From: Sphaeroforma sirkka
Lineage: Eukaryota > Opisthokonta > Ichthyosporea > Ichthyophonida
DNA: 25,000 nt
NCBI GenBank assembly: GCA_001586965.3
Contig: LUCW03001425.1
Span: 1-25,000, forward strand
Direction: 5' to 3'
Shown: positions 17,815-25,000 of the stretch, in pieces
How positions within the stretch are numbered: position 1 is the first letter of the stretch
Layout: each line of letters opens with the position of its first letter
Notes under the pieces: generated by a model
Databases searched by the model: none
What the model was told of the DNA's origin: nothing
Seen by the model: only the letters and a program-made list of their open reading frames with translations
Translations under genes and position numbers: made by a program

Positions 17815-20800
17815 CTGTGTGTGTTTGAATGCATATTGGTATGAGAAACGGAGGAAACGTCACAACAGTAGAGAAGAGGCGTGCACTTGAAACTACACGC
17901 GTGTGCACGTGTAGCAACACAAACATAAAACCAGTACAGTTACACCCATCCACAGTTGCCTATACGTGAGCGTTGACAGCACTAGACTCGCATGCGATTC
18001 CTGGCAGCAAGCACACGCGTGTAACGAGACCCACCTCTTTGCCCTTCTGAACCGCTCCCATATCGGAGTTGGCCACTCCCTCCATCTTGCGCTTGATGGC
18101 GTCGGTTTTCTTTTCGGACTTCATCTTCTTACGCGCCCGAGCCTCGGCGACCTTTTTGATTGGTCGAGCGTTGACTTCCTTTAGGCGGTCTTTATAGTAA
18201 GCTAACATGTCCTTTGGAATGGGTTGTTGGGGACCTACAATAACATAGAGTACGACTAGTTGAAATGCTTATGCCTTCCGTTAGGGTTTAAAACACAGCA
18301 GAGACACAGAACAAGAGAGATGATGTATGGATGTGACCAGTGAGAAGAGAAGAAGACTTCGGCAGGTGCATTGAGCTTGATATGTATAAAGGAGGAATAC
18401 GCTACGGGGTTGTACTATTCAATGGGAAGTCAGAGTAAGGTGTATGGTAGAACGCTTGTCCATCCATGCACATATACGCCGGTCAATTACATCTGTCAGA
18501 TCAGAGACCATCACGACAGTGAGGATTGCTCGTCAGCAGATTCGTGCAACTTCCGAAAACACATATCAAATGGATGCAGCCAAGGGAGGTTTGAGATAAA
18601 AACATACTAAACGCTAACTGTATATTCAATACAGTACCTATACACAGGACGCTTACATTTACAACTGGGACACATACGGTAGATATACCGTATGCATACA
18701 CCCACCTGTCTGGAATTTCTTCTCGTGGTCCATGAACCAGTTGGGTAGATCCTCCTCTCCACGGTTATAACGATTGTACGAGTCATCAATCAGCTCATTA
18801 CGCGACTGCGAAGTGGGTAGGGAGAGATACAGACATAGTTTAGGGATCCATATCATTGGATAAGAGTCTATCATATTTAGAATCACTAGTGTATTTAACT
18901 AGGCTCAACTGCATATACTCGTCACAGCTAGAGGTGCATACAATACACACACATACGAATTCCTAAGTATGCGTACTGCCAGAGGTGTGTGGATACGTGC
19001 AGAGCGGGTGAGATAAAGTTATATACGCACAGACGGGCACACAATGTTTCATACATCCTACGCTTACCTCAGATGCTACAAGCATAACATACAGTGTGCT
19101 GAGACTCTGGCATGCATATATGAAGTACACGAAATAATCACTCAACTCCTGTACCTCAGATAATACCTATCGATAGCTGCGTTCAAATAAAAGGTGCAAT
19201 ACAATATAACACGTACACATGCACGCGCTCACACAAACACACACCTTCTTGTTCAGCAAGAGTGTTCCTAAAGCCAATCCCTCGGCGTTGAGTGCGCGCG
19301 AGTCCTTTGGCGCCACCCCACCCGTATACGTAGGCTCTCCGTCTACGTTTTCATCCTCGCTATCGTCGTAGTCACTCTCGCTGTCTGTTACGTATTCCTC
19401 CTCCGCTACGGCTTCGAAGTCGCCGCCATTTGCCTCGCGCGCCAGTTTCTGCTTTTTGTTCTGAGCCGCAGTCGCGGTGCCGGCTTCAGCGGCGGGTTCG
19501 TTTACGTTTTCTGCATCCTGTTTACGTTTTCTGGTCTTCTCAGCGACTGTGGCAAGCGCGGAGATCTCCGCCTCCTCGTCATCGCCCTCGTTTAGGATGT
19601 CCGCAAAGGCATCCTGTTCAAAAACGAGTACGTATATACAGTTAATACGTATATACAACAATACAAAGTACACTTTAATACGCGTTTTTAAGCACAAATC
19701 TACATTTAGAAAATATATATTACGAGAATACGAGCTATTTTTTTTGGGTATCTGCACGAACGTCCGTAAGCATCCGAGGCCATATCACGGGTTCGTATTC
19801 AAATGCATAACCAAACTTAAATACATACGCATATATATATAAATATATTGTACATATACATGCATATTCTTCAGACGTGTAGGTTGCGACAAATGGACCC
19901 ACATAACAATAAAACTGGGCAAGTACAAGCCTGTCCCGTACAAACACACACACATATATATAAATATACATACATAATTATATAGCTCTAACCTACAATA
20001 TCCTTATAATAATAGAACACTGAACAATACATGTATCCATCCAGACAAACACATGCATACGTGCACGTGCACATCTACAGATACCCTACTCACACACCTG
20101 CTGGAACCACATCTCCGTTTTCATATCCGAGCTCCTATCATCCATATCCACCAACAAAGGGTTTTTAACCTGCACCTCTGTCACCGTCTGTTCCATGTTC
20201 ATTTCTTCGCCCAACACTACCTCTTCCTCTTTGCCCTTAGAGCCCTTTCTCTTCTCATTGCGAGCCGCTCTAGCGTCCAGCTTAGCCGACGCACGACCAC
20301 CCGGCAAGTGGCGAGCTCTGTGGTCCAAGAACATCTCTTCGAGTTCCTGTGGGTGGTGGGTATGTAGAGAGGCTTATGTGAGAATACACTTACATACATA
20401 TACACATACAAATACACACACGCACATATATATATATATATATATAGTGAGTTACTATATTGTGGTATGAATAAACAATATCGATATACATGTACACAAT
20501 GGCCATCAAATATGTGGCGGGCTCTGTGGTTGAAGAACCTTGTTTTGAGCTCTTGAGAGGTATGGACCGTGTATGGAGAACTATGTGCGCAAAACATGTA
20601 CAGATACACAGACACACACACAGAGACAGACAGAAACAACAAACACACACACATATATATATATATATAGCATGAATGGCGTATACGGACGATGGTGAGA
20701 GGATGCATCGCTCTATGAAATACATAATCACAAGAGAAAAAGGGATGTACAGCTCAGAAATACACACGCAGACAGCTGAATCTATGTATATGGATGAGCG

Positions 20801-20850
20801 TGAATGACCCTGCGCGATATACAAAGATATTAGTTCATATAAACGGATAG

Positions 20851-20887
<37 letters not shown>

Positions 20888-23800
20888 TATATATACAAAT
20901 ACATACTTGAACATAAACTTATATACACATACCGCCTCTCGTTTGCGCTTGTACTTGGCTTCCTCCTCGTCTTCACTATCGTAGTCTGAGTTGTCAGTGT
21001 AGCTGTCACTCGCCTCTGAGTCATCACTCCAGTCATCCTCACTATCTCCCAAGATATCAGGCAGGGTTACATTGTTACCCACCTAAAAAAAAAACAAAAA
21101 AAAACGAGTATATACATGAGCACAGATAAAAAGCACACGCCTGCAAACCACACCGTATTTGTCAATGGCGAACCAGAACAGACAAAACCTGGACATTCAG
21201 TCCTAATTACTAAAAATAATCAATAAATAAATAAATAAATAAACAGATAAGTACAATACCCATCCACCCACCTGCTCCAGATTCTTCGCGTTCTTAAGCG
21301 TCTTGATACCGAACAGCGTCGCGTCCTCCTGTGTATCGAATGTGTCTCCGGGCAAGTCCATGTGCAGCGCCAGCCGCTCCTTCTGTTTGGCCTCTAGCCG
21401 GTGTGTCTTGCGGCGTTTAGCCTTGGTGTCACGCTTTTCACTCTCTTTAGCCTCAGCGATCATGTCTTCTATCTCGAGTGTTTCTGCTTCTTCAGTGGTC
21501 ATCTCCACCCCATCGTCCTCTGCAGCGTCGGCGTCGTCCGCGTCCTGGGGGTAGAGATAGTAGGCAGACATAAGATAGGTATACATAACTTGGGATATAC
21601 TGTTGTATGTGTATCGATCGGGTAGAAACTAGTGGTGAACTATATGTATGCTGGTGTACCCGCATTGAGTGCCTAGAGTTGGGAGGCAGACGTTACTTAA
21701 GTATGCAGCTGTATTAGATTAGAGTTCGTGGGTTGATATAGTACTGCAGAGATGTGGCCCAAAGTTGAGGTTTGTTGATGGGATGAGCACGTACGTAGTT
21801 TTATGTTCAAGGGGTAATTTGATAGAAGGTATGCTCACGTAGACTATATCAACGATAGCCACTAGCCTCTGCATATATATATATATACATACATACACAC
21901 AATCATATAGACAATATAACATGAACGATACTATACTTGTCGTTGTATATTACACAGTCTCATTGGATTAAGGGAATTGTATGCTGGATCACTCGACAGT
22001 CAGCGCTAGTATATGCAATTGCGATATACACAACGCATATACTCATACTTAACATGCACGTACACCCAATCAGCAAGACATTTATATAATATTGTATACA
22101 CATAAGTCAATGTGTACATAATACACACATATCTATATATATGACAGAGTACATTCATATATATATATATATATATACATATCAATCATGGTCTTCAAGA
22201 TCACCCACCTCTGTAATGTCCACAGTCTGGCCGGGTACAGGAGCGTCGGGGTGTTCATCCCTCCACACCTTCCGCATCTGCGTGCGCCATTTGAGCAGAA
22301 GCTTCAGATCCTTTTTGCCCAAGACCTTCAAATCTTCCATGCACAGGTGTACCTACGAATATAAATATAAAACAAGATACTGTCAAGATAAACAGACACT
22401 TAATGTCGTCCTCAACCCCCCCCTCTCCCAAACAGATCCTCCAGAGGTTGGGGGAACAAAATGCGAGACCACTGTAAGCTCAACTTATGAGACTATCGGA
22501 ATGATCATTGATAGTGTGCAAGGGAGTGGAAACCCAACCGAATGTGTAAAACTGCACTGTCACGTGTATCTGAAAATTGAACTTTGTGTAATAGGTAAGG
22601 GTTATGGTAGGGTAAAACTTAGTCTTATGATAAGAATATAACTTTGTCTAGTACCATAGTGTGATACGGTAACGGCGGGATTCATTCAGACACTGCATGC
22701 GACACACTACGTTGACCTGTGGCCATGTGCTGATTAGAGCGCACAGTATCTTGCTGCTGGCACAGACAGTGCACAAGCCAACGTCTGTAGCAGACGTATC
22801 CACACAAAACAAATACCAAGCTACACACATGAGCAATGCTGTGTAAGGGGGTGGGCAATATATACCCATGCAGACCCATCACATACAGACTTAGTACAAA
22901 TATATACCCATGCAGACCCATCACATACAGACGTAGTACTTAATGAATTGATACACTCGTGACCCACACAAACAAATACCACGCATACATATATGACCAA
23001 TGCAGTGTAAGGGAGTGGGCAATACATACCTATGCAGACCCGTCACATACAGACGTAGTACTTATATGAATTGATACACTCGTGACACACGGCTTGGGTC
23101 GTGGACACGGCAGGAGCTCTTCGATCGCACAGCCACTTGCCTGCTGATCACCAGATGTGATCTGCAACGGTCATACAAGACACAGAACACACATTCACAA
23201 CGTCTAAACGCAGGCATGCAGTACGCTGTACAGGCACATACACATACACATGCACGTACAAATACACACGCAGCAAAAGTAATATAATACAAGCTCAACA
23301 CATAGACTGCAGCCACACACCTCTTGGGTTGTGGCCACGTGCTTCTTGAACCGCACATCGTCTTCCTGTTGGTCGTCGAATGCGACCTGTGACGTCTGCA
23401 CCAGAAACAGCATCGGATCCTCGCAGTGAACAAACTGGGACGCAGACTTCTTGGTGTGTTGCGTGATGTTATCGTCGTAACTGGGAGCATACCGAAGTAA
23501 AACACACGAGGTCAGTTGGTATGTATAATCGTATATGGATGAGTGGCTACGTGCTTTACGTCAGTAAAGCCCTATATATATACGAAAATAGATACTTCAT
23601 ATATATATATTTGTATATATAAGTTTATATAGATATAAATCCGTGTATTTGGTTGCGTTGTGTATATCAAGCACAGTGTGTGCCTGATGAGACAATACAG
23701 AGCCATGCACGTGCATGTCAATAAACATCCACACGTACATCTACATGACATTTCTATATATATATATATATCTCCAATCCCTCTCGGCTTAGCTATATAT

Positions 23801-24922
23801 TGACCGAATAAGATATACTAAACACGTGCTTTACATACCCAGCGGCCTGTGCTTTCTTTGTCTTCGCGGAAAACAAATCCACCTTCTTCTTATTCTCTAC
23901 GTTTTCGAAAACGTACTTCGGGTCCAACAGGCGTGGATCCATCTTATCGGGTGCCTTGTACCCTTTGCACACCACAAAGATCTCCGCAGATACATTACGG
24001 GAACTCGGTGGCTTGGTGGCGTGTACTTTTTCGAACAGTTGGTTCAGTACCCACATGAAGGCGAAGTAATCGCCCGATCTGAACACCTTGGACACGAACC
24101 AGCCTCCGGGTTTGAGGAATTCGGTTGCCAGTTGAAGCGATTTCAGGGCCAACTCAACCTGTTTTTAATTGGTGACGTCAAATAACGAGGAAAGGAAGTT
24201 TGTGAGACATTTGTACTGCCGTTGAAACATATGCGCATCTGTGCAACCAGTGCGTTGTTGAGATGAAGCAGCGCATATCCCTACATGTGAAAGTATCTCT
24301 CTCTCCGTGATTCTTTATGGGTTTTAGGGGGTTCGGGTTCTAAACCACAAGACTGTAGTAACACACCAATATACACCGGTGTATAGTATCGTGAGGTCAG
24401 ACAAACTCCACATTGGACGTGTAGGACAACTATGCCCCGGGTACAAATTCGGGTGCTTGTCGGCACTTTGTACACACACGTAGCAGGCAGTGGATAGGTA
24501 TACGAAACGCACATATAAGCGCACGTTGTAAGCCTGTGTGAATGTCCTTAGTACACAGATAGGAGGGCACTCTGCCCTATATCGACGTGTGATTCATACA
24601 TGCATCGATGACGCTTGGCACCAGCTATACGCGCCTATACATCCCTCGAGAACGCACTCCCTTTGTTCTTAAGAGGGGGTTTCATCCACACACACATCAA
24701 GGACAACGCATGCACAGGTACACGTACACCCTAAAACATTCATTTCTGATTGGTCCGCTATAAATAGAACACACCTGTGAGAAAGCATCTTGAACCCAGG
24801 CGGTACCAACATTGGGAGCACCATCGTGCAACACAGCATCCACCTGCCAGCCCTTCAGCTCCTTCTTAATATTCTGCCGGCACTTCTCGGTTGTGATATC
24901 TTCAGTAAGGCCGATGACATTT
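17602..24922 (-). CDS. SPB1: Spb1/FTSJ3-type pre-rRNA 2'-O-ribose methyltransferase, 11 exons visible, N-terminus off window
   Basis: Exons on the minus strand: 24922-24775, 24158-23839, 23480-23321, 22352-22209, 21544-21272, 21082-20933, 20346-20098, 19613-19245, 18805-18706, 18234-18035, 17814-17602. They encode 774 residues plus the TAA stop. All ten introns are GT-AG and the phases agree. Order of domains: FtsJ-like methyltransferase (first two exons), the Spb1 middle domain (DUF3381-like), acidic linkers, and the basic Spb1 C-terminal domain. The K-D-K-E catalytic tetrad is represented by D in VLHDGAPN, K in WFVSKVFRS and E in [10 protein letters not shown]; the first Lys and the S-adenosylmethionine-binding loop should be in the missing exon. 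In yeast Spb1 methylates 25S rRNA in the A-loop and is needed for 60S subunit assembly in the nucleolus. Confidence 0.95.
18035..18234 (-). CDS. SPB1: SPB1 exon: [16 protein letters not shown] block
   Basis: Starts [19 protein letters not shown] and contains [18 protein letters not shown], a highly basic, conserved nuclear/nucleolar and RNA-contact region of the family. Acceptor TGTAG, donor GTGGGT. Confidence 0.95.
18706..18805 (-). CDS. SPB1: SPB1 exon: LPNWFMDHE block
   Basis: Thirty-three codons plus one base: [14 protein letters not shown], then [15 protein letters not shown]. This is the most recognisable Spb1 C-terminal signature. Acceptor TCGCAG, donor GTGGGT in phase 1. Confidence 0.95.
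19245..19613 (-). CDS. SPB1: SPB1 exon: long acidic linker
   Basis: The longest exon, 123 codons. It begins [14 protein letters not shown], completing the conserved WFQQD-F junction, passes through a Lys/Arg stretch (TRKRKQD) and an acidic run ([13 protein letters not shown]), and ends [10 protein letters not shown]. Acceptor AACAG, donor GTGTGT. Confidence 0.92.
20098..20346 (-). CDS. SPB1: SPB1 exon: basic helix and start of C-terminal domain
   Basis: Eighty-three codons from [14 protein letters not shown] to EMWFQQ. Includes NPLLVDMDD and the MWFQQ motif, matching the start of the Spb1 C-terminal domain. Acceptor CACAG, donor GTGTGT. A decayed copy of its first 50 bp lies in the preceding intron. 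Confidence 0.92.
20513..20600 (-). pseudogene. Decayed duplicate of an SPB1 exon start inside an intron
   Basis: The plus strand here (GTGGCGGGCTCTGTGGT, then AAGAAC and TTTGAGCTCTTG) parallels 20306-20385, which spans the acceptor side of exon 20098-20346. On the minus strand it reads [16 protein letters not shown] against [14 protein letters not shown] in the real exon. Similarity continues weakly into the flanking intron with its CA/TA microsatellite, so a segment of roughly 150 bp was probably duplicated. The joined reading frame of the gene does not need it. Confidence 0.7.
20853..20898. repeat. TA microsatellite in SPB1 intron
   Basis: A pure TA run of about 30 bp, followed by related AT repeats. 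Similar tracts occur in other introns of the gene at 20426-20447, 20653-20670, 21873-21888, 22156-22177 and 23755-23772. Confidence 0.85.
20933..21082 (-). CDS. SPB1: SPB1 exon: acidic Ser/Asp linker
   Basis: Fifty codons, [18 protein letters not shown] to AKYKRKREA, with DSE-rich low-complexity sequence typical of the Spb1 linker. The acceptor is preceded by a long T tract; donor GTATGT. Confidence 0.9.
21272..21544 (-). CDS. SPB1: SPB1 exon: acidic then coiled-coil-like region
   Basis: Ninety-one codons. An acidic start ([15 protein letters not shown]) is followed by a charged helix ([20 protein letters not shown]) and the conserved [19 protein letters not shown] segment. Acceptor CCCAG, donor GTGGGT. 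Confidence 0.93.
22209..22352 (-). CDS. SPB1: SPB1 exon: conserved LKVLGKKD block
   Basis: Forty-eight codons beginning [17 protein letters not shown] and ending GQTVDITE. The segment [12 protein letters not shown] followed by LLLKWR is a hallmark of the Spb1 middle domain. Acceptor CGTAG, donor GTGGGT. Confidence 0.93.
22691..22789 (-). pseudogene. Decayed duplicate of an SPB1 exon end inside an intron (copy 3)
   Basis: The minus-strand reading [16 protein letters not shown] parallels [17 protein letters not shown] of exon 23321-23480. On DNA the block GTGGCCATGTGCT and the donor-side GTGTGTCGCATGCAG also match. It is in the 968-bp intron 22353-23320 and is skipped by the conserved splice from ATTQE to VHLCMEDL. 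Confidence 0.65.
22801..23090. repeat. Tandem repeat in SPB1 intron, unit about 125 bp
   Basis: Two units (about 22801-22962 and 22963-23090) share ACAAATACCA, CAATGC, GTAAGGG, GTGGGCAATA, CATGCAGACCC, TCACATACAGACGTAGTAC and GAATTGATACACTCGTGAC. Unit 1 has an extra internal duplication of about 45 bp around TACCCATGCAGACCCATCA. Copies 2 and 3 of the decayed exon flank the array, so they were probably amplified together. Confidence 0.8.
23077..23168 (-). pseudogene. Decayed duplicate of an SPB1 exon end inside an intron (copy 2)
   Basis: The plus strand GGCTTGGGTCGTGG, TCGATCGCACA and CCTGCTGATCACCAGATGTGA line up with 23321-23400 of the real exon (CTCTTGGGTTGTGG, GAACCGCACA, CCTGTTGGTCGTCGAATGCGA). 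More diverged than copy 3; the reading frame is not conserved. Confidence 0.5.
23321..23480 (-). CDS. SPB1: SPB1 exon: start of middle domain
   Basis: Opens in phase 2 and reads [16 protein letters not shown] to [10 protein letters not shown]. This matches the family position between the methyltransferase and the conserved LKVLGKKD block. Acceptor CCCAG, donor GTGTGT. The 3' half of this exon has two decayed look-alikes in the next intron. Confidence 0.88.
23839..24158 (-). CDS. SPB1: SPB1 exon: methyltransferase end, catalytic Lys and Glu
   Basis: Starts [15 protein letters not shown], contains [29 protein letters not shown] and DPRLLDP, and ends in phase 2 after AQAAG. Acceptor AACAG, donor GTATGT. 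It is the best conserved exon of the gene. Confidence 0.95.
24775..24922 (-). CDS. SPB1: SPB1 exon: methyltransferase core, catalytic Asp
   Basis: The first coding exon wholly inside the window. One base finishes a codon from the upstream exon, then 49 codons run from [14 protein letters not shown] to AWVQDAFSQ. It includes LHDGAPN, which holds the catalytic Asp. Acceptor CGCAG, donor GTGTGT. Confidence 0.92.
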
Positions 24923-25000
24923 CTGCGCGAATAACACGGAGAGTCATGTGGCCCAGCCGTGTCAATGGGTTTGTGTGATGAGGGCGTAAGACAGGCAAGA
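24923..25000 (-). other. SPB1: Intron sequence upstream of the first visible SPB1 exon
   Basis: The minus strand runs through a pyrimidine-containing stretch to TTCGCGCAG, the acceptor of exon 24922-24775. The methyltransferase N-terminus (first catalytic Lys, GYRSRAAFKL-type region and SAM-binding loop) is expected to the right of the window. Confidence 0.7.

Noticed and set aside
19430..19842. Plus-strand frames of 71 and 121 codons
   Set aside because: They are antisense to the long acidic SPB1 exon; Ser/Ala-rich reading is the complement of Asp/Glu codons.
22141..22641. 166-codon plus-strand frame
   Set aside because: It is antisense to SPB1 exon 22209-22352 and runs into intron sequence; shadow of the real gene.
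22691..22789. Mutually exclusive alternative exon of SPB1
   Set aside because: The conserved protein needs the direct splice from ATTQE to VHLCMEDL, and conserved in-phase acceptor and donor for this copy are not evident; kept as a decayed duplicate.
1..25000. CRISPR arrays, bacterial operons, rRNA or tRNA genes
   Set aside because: None is visible; the introns and retroelements show eukaryotic nuclear DNA.

Overview
The window is nuclear DNA from a eukaryote. It carries a gene with ten GT-AG spliceosomal introns inside the window, a degenerate Ty3/Gypsy-type retroelement cluster, several fold-back or MITE-like elements and long TA microsatellites. The two recognisable cellular genes are an Spb1/FTSJ3 rRNA methyltransferase and a family-14 polysaccharide lyase. 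I cannot name the species. A single-celled marine eukaryote, for example an ichthyosporean such as Sphaeroforma, would fit the PL14 gene plus the repeat-rich, intron-rich layout, but this is a weak guess.

Layout. Positions 1-2640 (minus strand) hold the decayed 5' part of one Ty3-like element, called C here: gag, protease and reverse transcriptase. It runs off the left edge. At about 2640 it abuts a plus-strand pol fragment, element B (2605-3592), which starts at the end of RNase H and stops before integrase. A 3x52-bp tandem repeat (3622-3775) follows. Positions 3775-9687 hold a nearly complete but frameshifted element A on the minus strand: gag, protease, RT, RNase H, a linker domain, integrase and a chromodomain-like tail. 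Its two 260-bp terminal repeats are inverted relative to each other, not direct as in an ordinary LTR element.

Positions 9688-15739 contain no convincing gene. They hold a fold-back element (12609-13175), a pogo/Tigger-like MITE with TA target duplication (13276-13895), a small hairpin (14619-14722), another inverted repeat (11755-12165) and several GAGTC- or CCGGTCCT-rich simple arrays.

Positions 15740-16690 (plus) encode a secreted single-exon PL14 alginate-lyase-like protein. A 160-bp TA microsatellite separates it from the convergent gene that fills 17602-25000 (minus), the Spb1/FTSJ3 homologue. Eleven exons of that gene are visible; its N-terminal exon or exons lie beyond position 25000. 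I joined the exons by splice signals, reading-frame phase and continuity with the Spb1 family. Nothing suggests the two genes act together: one is a nucleolar ribosome-biogenesis enzyme and the other a secreted carbohydrate lyase.

The most notable observations are: decayed duplicates of exon/intron-junction segments inside the introns of the Spb1 gene; a uniform donor-site pattern GT[A/G][T/G]GT that lacks A at +4 in all ten introns; and the inverted-LTR arrangement of element A.
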